Below, piece by piece: positions 1 through 9,690 of a stretch of 64,000 nt of DNA; position 1 is the first letter of the stretch; each line of letters opens with the position of its first letter. Origin of the DNA: Candidatus Aminicenantota bacterium. GTDB taxonomy: Bacteria; Acidobacteriota; Aminicenantia; Aminicenantales; Saccharicenantaceae. The stretch lies in contig JACIYJ010000010.1 of the NCBI GenBank assembly GCA_014360015.1, positions 48,678 through 112,677 of the forward strand, written 5' to 3'. Position numbers and translations under genes: made by a program. The notes under the pieces are model-generated. The model worked only from the letters and a program-made list of their open reading frames with translations. It was not told where the DNA came from and ran no database searches.

Positions 1-708
1 TCCTATAACCAGAGTAGTCCAGGGAATGACCGGATGGTCAGCAGGCATAATCATGTGGAGCTTATCCTGGTTGGCCGCAAAGAAAGCTCCTACTCCACCG
101 ACAGCTTTAAACCCCAGAACCATGGTGATGAGTCCACCGATAATCAGCGCTGAGCCCTGAAAAAGATCAGCCCAGGCCACAGCTTTAAGACCACCCCAGG
201 TGGTGTAGATAGCCGCGATTATTCCGATTAGCCAGACAGCTTTGACCAGGTCGAAGTCAAAAATGGTATGCAGGGCTAAGGCACCGGTATAAACAACAGC
301 TGCAATACTTACCAGGGTGTAGATGAGAATCATGTAAAAAGCCATGATTCCACGAGCGGCAGAGTTGTAGCGGTATTCTAAGAACTCCGGAATGGTATAA
401 ATGCCACTGCGCAGGAACTTCGGCAGGAAGAAAATCGCCACAAATACCAGGGTGATTGCTGCCATCCATTCGTAGCTGGCCACAGCCAGACCGGCCATCC
501 CGGCTGCCTGTCCGGACATACCGACAAAATGTTCAGTGGAGATATTAGCGGCGATCAGCGAAAAGCCGATCAGTGGCCAAACCAATCCACGACCGGCCAG
601 GAAAAAATCAGTACCGGTTCTTTCGTGGCGGCTCTTGTACATACTGACCGAGATTACTACTACAAAAAAGAGTATGAAAATCGATAAATCCAGCCAGTGA
701 AGTTGCAT
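1..708 (-). CDS. Sodium/solute symporter (SSS family), N-terminal part
   Basis: Reading leftward from an ATG at 706-708, the frame stays open to the window edge, giving about 236 residues of a very hydrophobic protein with several membrane helices. It has the SSS pattern: a short first helix, then D-F-F-L-A-G-R, then I-A-A-N-I-S-T-E-H-F-V-G-M-S-G-Q-A, which resembles the Na+/sugar (SGLT) branch. It should carry a solute into the cell with Na+. The start is supported by an AAGGAGT ribosome site (713-719). The C-terminal half lies outside the window, so substrate and integrity cannot be judged. Confidence 0.85.
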   Translation of the reverse strand, partial: MQLHWLDLSIFILFFVVVISVSMYKSRHERTGTDFFLAGRGLVWPLIGFSLIAANISTEHFVGMSGQAAGMAGLAVASYEWMAAITLVFVAIFFLPKFLRSGIYTIPEFLEYRYNSAARGIMAFYMILIYTLVSIAAVVYTGALALHTIFDFDLVKAVWLIGIIAAIYTTWGGLKAVAWADLFQGSALIIGGLITMVLGFKAVGGVGAFFAANQDKLHMIMPADHPVIPWTTLVIG

Positions 709-1024
709 GGTTGACTCCTTATTTATCGCAGCTTTTCATTTCGTGGATTATTATAGGAAAGTTTTGTTTATTTTGAAAAGAAAATTAAATTAATTTTACT
801 GGGAAATGACCCATTTTGCTCTTCCGATTTTACTTATTAAGGATTGTTATTTGAATACGGCTTGATTCTGGAACAAATCTGTTGAGTTCAATAAACTACC
901 TGAATAAACTTAACTCCTGTAGAAAATTTTGATCTTTTGATTTTCTGTAACGCAAAAAATTGACATTGGAAAAATTTTTTTTGTAAAATTTTCACGTGCA
1001 AGAAATATAGAAAGGGGAAATAAA
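709..1024. other. Intergenic region between divergent symporter and M6 protease genes
   Basis: This AT-rich spacer of 316 bases separates two divergent genes. It contains the Shine-Dalgarno site of the symporter at its left end and a good sigma70-type promoter for the protease gene near its right end. I see no convincing open frame or RNA gene in it. Confidence 0.6.
960..989 (+). promoter_or_regulatory. Sigma70-type promoter of the M6 protease gene
   Basis: A perfect -35 box TTGACA (960-965) is followed after 18 bases by TAAAAT (984-989). The ATG of the protease lies 36 bases further on, behind an AAAGGGG ribosome site. This is one of the clearest promoter matches in the window. Confidence 0.6.
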
Positions 1025-3838
1025 ATGCATAATAAAAAAATCCGCCTATTTTTTATCATTTTTTTAATTTTAATTTTAACTGTTGAGGTAGTTTTTGGAC
1101 TTGAGCCCCCCACCAGGGCTCAGATTCAAAAGTATAAGAAAGATGGAACCTATACTTCTCGAGTGTTAGCAGCGAAAGCTATCGGTAATCACCGGGTAGC
1201 TCCTGAGTTAGTTGCTCGAATGCAGTATAAAATGAATCGTATGTTATTACAGAAAAAGGGCTTAAGCATCCAGGAAGTTGATAGAATTTTAACACCGCCG
1301 CTTGCATTGCGTGGTATGCCTACTACTGGAACGGTGAAGGTATTTGCGCTTCTTATTGCCTTTAGTGATTACCCTCCGGTGACTTCTGCTGAGGTGATTA
1401 ATCAAAAGCTTTTTGGGCCAGAAAACGCTACGGATCCTGCTTATCCTTATGAATCACTCCGAGCTTATTATCAGAGATCATCTTATAATAAACTTGACAT
1501 TCAAGGGGACGTCCTTGGTTGGTATGTAGCTTCTTATCCGCGCTCAACTGTTATGGAAACCACGGAAGGTCGGGAAAATCTGATAAAAGAAGCTTTAGAT
1601 TACTTCGTTTCTCAGGGCCATGATTTTACCCAATATGACAGCAACAACGATGGGATTATCGATTATTTTCTGGTTTTTTGGACTGGCCCTCGGGGAGAAT
1701 GGGCTTCTTTCTGGTGGGGATATCAGCCTGACTTTTCAGATACTTCTTATACTGTTAGTGGGAAGCGGTTATTGAAATATTCCTGGCAGTGGGAACTTGA
1801 TAATTATCCATCTGCTCAATTTTCTCCTGTAGTAGCAATTCATGAAACAGGTCATGCCTTGGGACTCCCTGATTATTTCGATTATGATGATACAGTAGGT
1901 CCCAGTAACGGCGTCGGTGGATTTGATATGATGGATAGTAATAATTTTGATCATAATTGCTTTTCTAAATTCCTTCTGGATTGGCTGACGCCCGAATTTT
2001 TTAATTCTGGTAGTAGGATGATAACTTTGAAAGCTTCCGGGAGTGAGGCTGAAGCTTTTATGTTTACGCCAGCCTTTTCACCGGATGCCCCATTTGACCT
2101 TATGTTTAGCGAATATTTTATGGTTCAAAACCGTTATGCTGTTAAAAACGATGCCAGGTTGGCCAGCATAAATAATGGAGATGTTGGCTTAGCTGTCTGG
2201 CATGTTGAGGCCAGACTGAATTCTTCAGGAACAAATTTTTTGTATGACAATTCGTTCACTGAATATAAATTACTGAAGTTGGTTCAGGCTGACGGCCTGG
2301 ATGAAATAGAGCAATACAATAGCTGGTTTGACGCAGAGGACTTTTTCCGAGTTGGAAAAGAGTTTGGTCCTGATACTAACCCAAGCACTTCATTTAACAA
2401 TGGCGATCCAACTCATATGGGAATAAAAGATATCCAGGTTCAAGAATATGGCCAGATTTATACTTTTTTGGCCTATTCTATTATACCGGATATAAGGGTT
2501 CCACTAACTGCGATAGATTTTGGTAATGTCAGTCTGGGGACTTCTGTAGATCAATCAGCTACTCTTTATAATGATGGCGGCGGGTATTTGATAATTTATA
2601 ATATTTCTCGTGTTTCAGGTTCGAGTGATTTTTTGTACGTAAGCCCAGCGGTTCCATTCTCTATTCCTCCTGGTGATTCAAAAGAAATTACCATTAGGTT
2701 TAATGTCAATAATTCTGGTCCTTCAAGTGCTTCTTTTTTGATAGAGACAAATGATCCGGATAGTAGGCAAGTTATTCTGGAAGTTAGAGGAAATTCTATC
2801 ATTGGTCCAAAACTCATAATCCCAGTTAGTTCTTTGGATTTCGGTGAAGTTATCTTAGGCTCATATAAAGACCAAACCATTACTATTTCTAATGCTGGCC
2901 AAATTGCCCTGACAATTGATAGCATTGCCAACATATCTGGGTCGAACGATTTTTCTTACTTAGGACCAACCACCCCATTTACAATTCTTCCAAATGGCTC
3001 AATGAATATAACCTTTAGATTTAATCCCAGTAGAGAGGGAGTACAGTCCTCTTCTTTTCAAATAAAATCAAATGATATTGACAATCCACAGATAATTTTT
3101 GGGGTCAGTGGAACTGGTGTGCTCGCACCCAGAATAAGGTTGGGTACTTCTTTACTGGATTTTGGTAATGTTAATCTTTGCACCCAGGTAGATAAAACAT
3201 TAATGATTTATAATGATGGTAATGCCCCGTTAATCATCAATAATATAGCTCATACCTCTGGCTCTAATGATTTTTCCTATGTAAGTCCATCTCTCCCTAT
3301 TTCCATTCCGGCTGGAAGCTCGAAAGAGGTTACAATACGATTTAGCCCTCATATTAAGGGAAGCTTATCAGCCATGTTTTCTGTAGTCTCCAATGACCCC
3401 ACAACGCCTCAAGCCAATTTTAATGTTAACGGCACTGGTTTTGTTCCGGAAATTACTTTTAGAATAATAGCAGAGAAGAAAGTTGAAAGATCATGGATAA
3501 TAAAAAGAGGTTACGCAGTGGTAACTATCGAAGTAAATAAATCGGCGCCATTTAATGTATCTTTATATCGTCTTTATAGAGCGGAGGAAGGAAGTTCGGG
3601 AAATCCAGTAGTTGTAAAAACTTTCCTAGAAACTGACTTTCAATATGGCCGGGTGGTATATGTCGATAAATATGTTGAGATTAACAAAAATTATATTTAT
3701 TCTGTAGATGCTATTGACTGTAATGGCCAGGTTATAGCTCCGTCCAGTAAGATTATTAAAAATGATATCAATAATCCAATAAAAGAAAGGAAAAATTTTA
3801 AATTAACGATGAAAAGAGGAGAAAATGAAAGATTTTAA
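1025..3838 (+). CDS. Secreted M6-family metalloprotease with ASH-like repeats
   Basis: This 937-residue protein starts with a hydrophobic signal peptide (about residues 7-25). A catalytic domain follows with the zinc motif H273-E-T-G-H277-x-x-G280-x-x-D283, the HExxHxxGxxD signature of immune-inhibitor-A-like M6 peptidases. From about residue 490 to 810 there are three tandem repeats of about 100 residues. Each opens with a D-F-G-(N/E)-V motif and contains S-G-S-(S/N)-D-F and P-x-x-x-x-S-x-x-(I/F), as in ASPM-SPD-2-Hydin (choice-of-anchor) domains. A final beta-rich domain ends near residue 920. It probably degrades extracellular protein or peptide. It overlaps the next gene by 14 bases, suggesting co-translation. 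No sorting tail is evident. Confidence 0.85.
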   Translation: MHNKKIRLFFIIFLILILTVEVVFGLEPPTRAQIQKYKKDGTYTSRVLAAKAIGNHRVAPELVARMQYKMNRMLLQKKGLSIQEVDRILTPPLALRGMPTTGTVKVFALLIAFSDYPPVTSAEVINQKLFGPENATDPAYPYESLRAYYQRSSYNKLDIQGDVLGWYVASYPRSTVMETTEGRENLIKEALDYFVSQGHDFTQYDSNNDGIIDYFLVFWTGPRGEWASFWWGYQPDFSDTSYTVSGKRLLKYSWQWELDNYPSAQFSPVVAIHETGHALGLPDYFDYDDTVGPSNGVGGFDMMDSNNFDHNCFSKFLLDWLTPEFFNSGSRMITLKASGSEAEAFMFTPAFSPDAPFDLMFSEYFMVQNRYAVKNDARLASINNGDVGLAVWHVEARLNSSGTNFLYDNSFTEYKLLKLVQADGLDEIEQYNSWFDAEDFFRVGKEFGPDTNPSTSFNNGDPTHMGIKDIQVQEYGQIYTFLAYSIIPDIRVPLTAIDFGNVSLGTSVDQSATLYNDGGGYLIIYNISRVSGSSDFLYVSPAVPFSIPPGDSKEITIRFNVNNSGPSSASFLIETNDPDSRQVILEVRGNSIIGPKLIIPVSSLDFGEVILGSYKDQTITISNAGQIALTIDSIANISGSNDFSYLGPTTPFTILPNGSMNITFRFNPSREGVQSSSFQIKSNDIDNPQIIFGVSGTGVLAPRIRLGTSLLDFGNVNLCTQVDKTLMIYNDGNAPLIINNIAHTSGSNDFSYVSPSLPISIPAGSSKEVTIRFSPHIKGSLSAMFSVVSNDPTTPQANFNVNGTGFVPEITFRIIAEKKVERSWIIKRGYAVVTIEVNKSAPFNVSLYRLYRAEEGSSGNPVVVKTFLETDFQYGRVVYVDKYVEINKNYIYSVDAIDCNGQVIAPSSKIIKNDINNPIKERKNFKLTMKRGENERF

Positions 3839-4397
3839 AATTTGGAAAAAAGTTCTTATAGTTGTGGGAGCCATTTTTATTGTTACCTGTCCTAAGATCC
3901 TTATGGCCGAAACGGTTATGATTTCTGCCAGCGGTGGATATCTTTTTCCGGCTGATTCGAGCTACAAAGAAATTTACGGTCAGAAAGTTATGGTTCCGGA
4001 GTTTAAGTTGGGAATAAGAATTATCAGTGATTTTTATATTTATGGAAACTTTTTTTCTTTTTCCAAAAATGGTCTGACTCCTGAACTTCAGGAACCGGCT
4101 ATCTCCAAACAGCAATTTTTCGGTGGCGGCCTGGCTTATTTCCCGTATCTAAATAAAAACTGGAAAGCTTTTATCGGGGCCGGTGTGGTAAATGTTTCTT
4201 ATAAAGAAGAAGCTATGGAGACCATCGTCAGCGGAAATAAGCTGGGATTTTCGGTTGAAGGTGGTCTTTATTTTAAAGAAAAATTTTTGTTCACTGGAAT
4301 CAATGTTGCCTATAGCGCCGCTGAAGATAGTTATGGAGGTAACGATTTTAAGCTGGGTGGATTGCGAGCCTCCTTTGGGCTGGGGTTTATTTTTTAA
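3825..4397 (+). CDS. Outer-membrane beta-barrel protein, small
   Basis: This protein of 190 residues has a signal peptide (about residues 1-29, ending I-L-M-A). Alternating hydrophobic/polar strands then contain many glycines and aromatics, ending in G-L-G-F-I-F with the C-terminal aromatic residue typical of outer-membrane barrels. Its length fits an 8-stranded OmpX/OmpW-like barrel. The start overlaps the end of the M6 protease gene, so the two are probably made together. The 3' end overlaps the convergent dehydrogenase gene by 4 bases. The substrate, if any, is unknown. Confidence 0.7.
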   Translation: MKDFKIWKKVLIVVGAIFIVTCPKILMAETVMISASGGYLFPADSSYKEIYGQKVMVPEFKLGIRIISDFYIYGNFFSFSKNGLTPELQEPAISKQQFFGGGLAYFPYLNKNWKAFIGAGVVNVSYKEEAMETIVSGNKLGFSVEGGLYFKEKFLFTGINVAYSAAEDSYGGNDFKLGGLRASFGLGFIF

Positions 4398-5428
4398 AAA
4401 ACAAAAGCTGCTTTCAGCACACCATCCAGCCGGTCAGCGGCCGTGGTAAAGGCTTCTTGAGCCTGTTCAAGCTTGAACCGGTGAGTGAGAAGCCAGGAGA
4501 CTGGGATTTTTTTCTCCTGAATCAACTCCAGAGCTTTTTCCAGGCATCTGTTCTGTCGTCTGACGTTGATGATGGTAACTTCTTTTCTCCGCAGGCGGCT
4601 GATCCTGTAGTAAATTCTTTCAGGCACAGGAATACCAACCTGAATAATCTTACCGCCTGGTTTTACCAATTCAACCGCCTGGTCGATGGCCTCCTGGTCG
4701 CCGCTGACTTCAAACACTGCTTCCAGACCGAGTGGCTGGCGGGTCATTATCTCATTGACCACATCTTCCTGTTCGACATTGGCTGCCCAGCTGGCTCCAG
4801 CTTTAAGAGCAGCTTTGACCCTGGCGTCTGAACGGTCAGTGGCAAAAATTGAGCTGAAGCCATTCACCTTCAAGAGCATAATTAGCGATAAGCCGATCGG
4901 GCCTGTTCCCAGCACCCCAACTTTAGAAGAATTCTCCAGATGAGCCAGGTTGAAGGCATGAAGAGCAATGGATAACGGCTCAGCCAGCATGGCTTCTTCT
5001 GGAGACACTCCCTGAGGCAGGTGAAACAGGTTTTTTGCCGGCATAACAAAATACTCAGCAAAACAGCCATTAAGCTCACCAGGATGCCCGAGAAACTTTA
5101 TTTTCCGGCAGGTGTTGAAACGACCAGCTAAACACTGATCGCAAACTCCACAAGAAATAGATGGTTCAACCGCTACCAGATCACCTGGTTTGAATCCCTG
5201 AACTTCAGCCCCGATTTTCACTACCTCAGCCGAACATTCGTGGCCAACAATACAGGGATAAGGCACTTTTTCTCCGCCAACAGTGTCTGAAATAAAATAG
5301 TGTAAATCGCTACCGCAGATTCCGGCTATTCTGGTCTTTAAGATGACAGAGTGAGTATCAGAAAGTTCTGGCTCGGGGATATCCTGGAGTTGAACCTGCC
5401 TTAATCCGGTTAAAAAAGCAGCTTTCAT
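4394..5428 (-). CDS. Zinc-dependent alcohol/sorbitol-type dehydrogenase (MDR family)
   Basis: A 344-residue medium-chain dehydrogenase with the catalytic zinc motif I-C-G-S-D-L-H near residue 40, G-H-E near 63, and the four-cysteine structural zinc loop C-G-V-C-D-Q-C-x6-C near 93-107. A Rossmann nucleotide-binding motif G-V-L-G-T-G-P-I-G is near residue 170. It oxidises a secondary alcohol or polyol with NAD(P)+. Sorbitol and threonine dehydrogenases are the nearest named relatives, but the substrate cannot be fixed from sequence. It stands alone, with no evident partner gene. Length is normal for the family. Confidence 0.85.
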   Translation of the reverse strand: MKAAFLTGLRQVQLQDIPEPELSDTHSVILKTRIAGICGSDLHYFISDTVGGEKVPYPCIVGHECSAEVVKIGAEVQGFKPGDLVAVEPSISCGVCDQCLAGRFNTCRKIKFLGHPGELNGCFAEYFVMPAKNLFHLPQGVSPEEAMLAEPLSIALHAFNLAHLENSSKVGVLGTGPIGLSLIMLLKVNGFSSIFATDRSDARVKAALKAGASWAANVEQEDVVNEIMTRQPLGLEAVFEVSGDQEAIDQAVELVKPGGKIIQVGIPVPERIYYRISRLRRKEVTIINVRRQNRCLEKALELIQEKKIPVSWLLTHRFKLEQAQEAFTTAADRLDGVLKAAFVF

Positions 5429-5665
5429 TTCTTTCTCCCCAAAAATTATTACTCAGATATATGAATAAGAACAGATGCCCAATTAGTCAATACCCATTTG
5501 AATTTTTCTTTCTGACTGGCCGGGTCAAATATAGTCTGAGTAAATGAGGTGTTTCTCGCGAGCTGTTGCTTTCAATTAAATCTGAACTTTCAAAAAGCTA
5601 CCAGCTACCTTTTAAAACAGGCAACAGACCATTAAAGTTGATAGCAACGGGAAAGAAGTTTCCGT

Positions 5666-6286
5666 TTATTCCATCACCACTATGGTGACTCTTCTATTCT
5701 TAGCTCTATTTTCTTTGGAGTTGTTGGGAACGAGCGGCTTGGTGTCGCCGTAAGAGTAGCAGCTCATCCGGTGGAGCGGGAAGTTGTGCTGGAGATAGAG
5801 ATACCTCTTGACGGCTTCGGCTCTCTTCTTGCCGAGTAGCAAATTGTATTCAGGTGAGCCGATATTATCGGTATGACCCTGAATTTCGATGTAAACGTTC
5901 TTGTTTTCGGATTTGATCTTGTTGGCAAAATCATCTAAGAAAGCTTTGGCCGCAGGGGTCAATTCATCTTTGTCGAAGCCAAACTGGATTGAATCATCGG
6001 ACATAGTAATGGTGTAGAGGAATTTGCCCCGGGCTAATTTGCCAGCTTCATCGGCTCTGAGGAGGGCTTCTTTGACATTGTCAGAAAGAGATTTGAGCAT
6101 CTGCTCCTGCTTGGCGTTTTCTTCTTTTAACGAAGCGATGGCCTCTTTGTTAGCCTTAACATCGCTTTTTATAGGTTCAAGAGCTTGAGCTACTTCTTGT
6201 CTGACAAACTTCTTGGTAGCGCAACCGGTAAAAGTAAGAGCAGCAATGACCACAAACACCAAAATCAACAATGGAACTTTTTTCAT
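5666..6286 (-). CDS. OmpA-family peptidoglycan-binding lipoprotein
   Basis: This protein of 206 residues begins with a lipoprotein signal whose lipobox is F-T-G-C (Cys about residue 22). A heptad-like, Ala/Lys/Glu-rich helical region (about 30-90) follows. The C-terminal OmpA domain (about 95-206) contains I-Q-G-H-T-D-N-I-G and N-x-x-L-G-x-x-R-A-x-A-V, the peptidoglycan-binding signature. It should tether the outer membrane to the cell wall, as Pal does. The coiled-coil spacer resembles Lpp-like stalks. It is the main direct sign that the organism has an outer membrane. No tol genes are adjacent. Confidence 0.85.
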   Translation of the reverse strand: MKKVPLLILVFVVIAALTFTGCATKKFVRQEVAQALEPIKSDVKANKEAIASLKEENAKQEQMLKSLSDNVKEALLRADEAGKLARGKFLYTITMSDDSIQFGFDKDELTPAAKAFLDDFANKIKSENKNVYIEIQGHTDNIGSPEYNLLLGKKRAEAVKRYLYLQHNFPLHRMSCYSYGDTKPLVPNNSKENRAKNRRVTIVVME

Positions 6287-6494
6287 ATTAGACCTCCATA
6301 TTTAGGTTCCAATATTTTCTCATTTTTCCTTAAATTTGTAAATAGAGAAAGATTTGTCGATAGAGTTTAGGGTGGCATAATCATGAAGCCTTAAGAGGTT
6401 TTGACCGAAACAGTCCCCTGAGAAAAAATTTTCTTTATTATCAATCAGTTTTTTTATATTTTAATAAAGTCAAATACTTTTTTAGGAGCTGAGA

Positions 6495-7301
6495 ATGTTC
6501 TCAAAGAAGATTCATATTCATCCTTATCTATACATACCTTTTACCCTGGGGCTGAGCTGGCTCCCCTGGTTTCTGGCCATATCCACAGGCCGGGGAGTAG
6601 AAAACCTGGCAGTCAAAGTTCTGCTTCTTGGTGGGTTGTTAGCTCCAGCCCTAACCGCCCTGGTTTTTATTCTGCTCAGTGAAGATGCTGAATACCACTG
6701 GGATTACTGGAGACGAGTTTTTGACCCGACCCTTATCAATAAAAAAGGTTATCGCGAGATTTTCCTCCTGCCTCTCTTAATCACCATAACCGCCATTCTG
6801 GTTTCTTTCATCTTCGGCGAATCGATTTCCCAGCTAAAAGTGGTGCCACAGGTCAGAGCCCATATTCCTTCGATTTTGATGTTCATTTTTTACACCTTTT
6901 TCCTGGGGCCCTTTCCGGAAGAGCTGGGCTGGCGAGGATACTGGCTGGATAAATTGAAAGGGCATCTTTCAGGTCTTCAGGCCAGCCTGCTCATTGGTCT
7001 GGTCTGGGCTTTGTGGCATATCCCTCTTTTCCTGGTTAAAGGTTATCCGTTACAGGCTAAAACTTCAGACCTGCTTCTGGTAACTTTCTATTTTTTGGAT
7101 ATTTTCCCTAAATCTGTGATTTTTACTTATATCTTTTATAAAAATAAAAGAAGTACCCTCGCTGCTATTCTGTTTCATTTTGTGATCAATTTCATCAGCC
7201 TGCTTTTTGAACTCAGACCCATGACTGAAGGCCTTCAAACTTTGCTGTACATTGTGGTGGCTTTTTATGTAGTCGGTAGAAATAAAGAAATATTTAGATA
7301 A
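6495..7301 (+). CDS. CPBP family intramembrane glutamic protease
   Basis: A membrane protein of 268 residues with about seven hydrophobic segments. It carries the CPBP (Abi/CAAX protease-like) motifs: E142-E143-L-G-W-R near the middle and W-H175-I-P in the following helix. These are the glutamate and histidine residues used for catalysis in this family. Roles known for the family include prenyl-protein processing, bacteriocin self-immunity and membrane protein quality control; nothing nearby decides which applies. The start follows an AGGAG site. The downstream ClC gene is co-directional after 50 bases. Confidence 0.8.
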   Translation: MFSKKIHIHPYLYIPFTLGLSWLPWFLAISTGRGVENLAVKVLLLGGLLAPALTALVFILLSEDAEYHWDYWRRVFDPTLINKKGYREIFLLPLLITITAILVSFIFGESISQLKVVPQVRAHIPSILMFIFYTFFLGPFPEELGWRGYWLDKLKGHLSGLQASLLIGLVWALWHIPLFLVKGYPLQAKTSDLLLVTFYFLDIFPKSVIFTYIFYKNKRSTLAAILFHFVINFISLLFELRPMTEGLQTLLYIVVAFYVVGRNKEIFR

Positions 7302-7351
7302 AATAAATAACTGCAGTATTTGTAGAAGCTGATTAGAAAAATTATCACAAA

Positions 7352-9040
7352 ATGATTGAAAAAATTCCCGAGAATCTTCGAGCAAGCCTCATTACCGTCA
7401 TTCTGAGTCTGGTCTCCGGACTGACTGCAGTTTCGTTTATGCTGCTGGTCAATCTAATCTATTCAAAAACCATTCTGAGTTTTTCCCTTCGCTCTCGAAG
7501 CTATTTTCTTTTAGCCAGTTTAGCCGTCGTTCTGGTGACCTCGCTTCTGGCCGGCCTCCTTCTGAGATTTTTTAGCCCGGAAGCAGCCGGTAGCGGTATT
7601 CCCCAAGTTAAGGCTGCTTACTGGAAAGAGATGGGTCAGATAGAGCTTAAAGCTGGAATCGTCAAATATGTGGCTGGAGCGATAACTATCGGTGGTGGAA
7701 CCAGCTTAGGACGGGAGGGGCCCTCAGTCTTTCTGGGTTCAGCCATCGCCACCAATTTATCCGGTGTCTTTGGCTTTGCTCGCCGGCAGCGTCGGGGTCC
7801 TAACGTCGTGGGTGCCTCTTCTGGACTGGCTGCAGCTTTCAACGCACCGTTAGCTTCGATCACCTTCATCATCGAAGAAATTCTGGGGGATTTAAACAGC
7901 CGGCATCTGGGTTCAGTAATTCTGGCCGCAGTCTCTGGAGCTTTTGTGGTTCATGCGGTTATCGGTCGGCAACCTGCTTTCAAAATGCCATCGGTTGAAA
8001 ACGTCAGTTGGAACCATTATCTGGTTATTCCGGCGGTGGCTGTGGTGGCGGCTTTTATTGGAGTGGTCTTTCAAAAGGGCACTCTGGCTCTGCGGGCCAG
8101 GTTTCGGAAACATCAAGCGATACCTTTATGGGCAAAACCTATTATCGGCGGACTGGCCACCTGGGTGATCGGGGTCAGTCTTTTTATGTTCACGGGAAAA
8201 CTCGGAGTGTTCAGCCTTGGCTATCAGGATTTATCCGCAGCCCTGAGCAATGATTTTCCCTGGAAAGTTGCCGGGATTCTGGTTCTGGGAAAACTTGTGG
8301 CTACCATCATCAGCTATGCTTCTGGTGGCTGCGGCGGCATCTTTGCTCCGAGTCTCTTTTTGGGCGGAATGAGCGGATTTTTTCTGGCCGGACTTTTTTC
8401 GAGGTGGTTAACTCTTCAACCATCTGACCATATAGTCCTGGCGGCAGTCGGGATGACTGCCTGCCTTGGAGCCGTGGTCCGGGCGCCGCTAACTTCGTTG
8501 TTGATAGTGTTTGAGATGACCCATCAGTTCGAGCTGGTACCCGGGCTGTTGCTTGGAACTCTTATCAGCCAGGGGATAGCCCGGCTGGGAGGCCATTTGA
8601 ATTTTTATGAAGCCCTTCTTGTTCAGGATGGACATGAATTGCATAAAATAAAGCCACCGCTGGACATAAGGAGCTGGCAGAATCTGCCAGTCTCAGCCAT
8701 AGCCAATTATCGGCCGGTCGTCTTGAAATCTCTGGAGACAGCCGAGTTGAAGAAGGCAATCGAAAAATTTCCTTACAATAGCTTTCCAGTAATTCAGGAT
8801 GGCCAGGTAAAAGGCATTGTTTCACGAGAGAACATAAGAAAGTTTTTAAGTGGAAAAAACGAATTAGAAATTTGGCCGGCAGCCTATTGTTTTGATGATG
8901 AAACGATAAAAGAGGTTGGCAATCGGTTCATAGAAAGCCCGGCCAGTATGCTGATAGTAATCGCTCGGGATGATGGCCAGATAAAAGGTTTGATTACCCT
9001 TCATGACCTGATCCGGGCTCAGGCCGCGGTTGAAGAATAG
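7352..9040 (+). CDS. ClC-family chloride channel/antiporter with CBS domains
   Basis: 562 residues. The membrane part (about 1-420) holds the ClC selectivity motifs G-S-G-I-P (near 80), G-R-E-G-P (near 124, including the gating glutamate) and the later G-G-I-F-A-P. The cytoplasmic tail (about 430-562) forms two CBS repeats, which in other ClC proteins bind nucleotides and regulate gating. The protein moves chloride, or exchanges Cl- for H+. The gating glutamate suggests an antiporter, but this is not decisive. Length and architecture are typical. Confidence 0.9.
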   Translation: MIEKIPENLRASLITVILSLVSGLTAVSFMLLVNLIYSKTILSFSLRSRSYFLLASLAVVLVTSLLAGLLLRFFSPEAAGSGIPQVKAAYWKEMGQIELKAGIVKYVAGAITIGGGTSLGREGPSVFLGSAIATNLSGVFGFARRQRRGPNVVGASSGLAAAFNAPLASITFIIEEILGDLNSRHLGSVILAAVSGAFVVHAVIGRQPAFKMPSVENVSWNHYLVIPAVAVVAAFIGVVFQKGTLALRARFRKHQAIPLWAKPIIGGLATWVIGVSLFMFTGKLGVFSLGYQDLSAALSNDFPWKVAGILVLGKLVATIISYASGGCGGIFAPSLFLGGMSGFFLAGLFSRWLTLQPSDHIVLAAVGMTACLGAVVRAPLTSLLIVFEMTHQFELVPGLLLGTLISQGIARLGGHLNFYEALLVQDGHELHKIKPPLDIRSWQNLPVSAIANYRPVVLKSLETAELKKAIEKFPYNSFPVIQDGQVKGIVSRENIRKFLSGKNELEIWPAAYCFDDETIKEVGNRFIESPASMLIVIARDDGQIKGLITLHDLIRAQAAVEE

Positions 9041-9104
9041 AAAAATATTTTTAAGGAATTTTACAGGTATTTTCGCCAGATAATCTCAGCCAATAAGAAA
9101 AGGC

Positions 9105-9461
9105 TTACTGATTGATATCGGTAGATTGGGGATAGGTACTCATAAACAAGGACCCGGCCTGGATGATGATATAAACGACAAAGGCCAGGATGATAATTCC
9201 AAAAATTATAAACAGCACAGATTTGGTGTTGGAAACTTTTTGAGCAATTCCCTGAGGGAAAAAGACATCAAAGCCCATCTTGCCCAACATTATTATTAGA
9301 ATCATAACTCCGAAGGCCAGCCTGTAAATTAAAATCTTGGCCTGGGCGAAATCAGACTGGTCGATTTTGATAAAGGGAAAAAGAAGCCAGAAGGCGAAAA
9401 TAAAGGCAATTGCTCCCGGCAGATGCCTTGTGAGTTTCGATTTCAAGTTAGTATTTTCCAT
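9105..9461 (-). CDS. Small membrane protein, unknown function
   Basis: I do not recognise this protein of 118 residues. It has three hydrophobic helices at about residues 15-32, 42-60 and 82-105, with basic residues at the N-terminus. It is convergent with the ClC gene (64-base gap) and stands alone on its strand. The frame has good codon structure and an ATG, so it is likely a real gene. Confidence 0.6.
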   Translation of the reverse strand: MENTNLKSKLTRHLPGAIAFIFAFWLLFPFIKIDQSDFAQAKILIYRLAFGVMILIIMLGKMGFDVFFPQGIAQKVSNTKSVLFIIFGIIILAFVVYIIIQAGSLFMSTYPQSTDINQ

Positions 9462-9690
9462 TTGCTTTTATTCTATCCCTCCTTATATTGAGTAATCAAT
9501 AAATTTTTTGTCCCAAAGATCATTGTGGTCAGGCTCCGGGATAATCTTTTTCTTGAAATAAGGGTGCTTTTTAAAACTTACCAGAACCAAAAAGATGAAA
9601 ATTTGAGCATCGAGCAATTTATCCCTTTAATACTATTTTAGTCGATAGGTCGGAAAAAAAACTTCATTTTAAAAAATAAATAAAAGAGAC

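Noticed and set aside
257..469. Open frame of 70 residues on the minus strand
   Set aside because: It lies in another frame inside the symporter gene, which has the far better family match and ribosome site.
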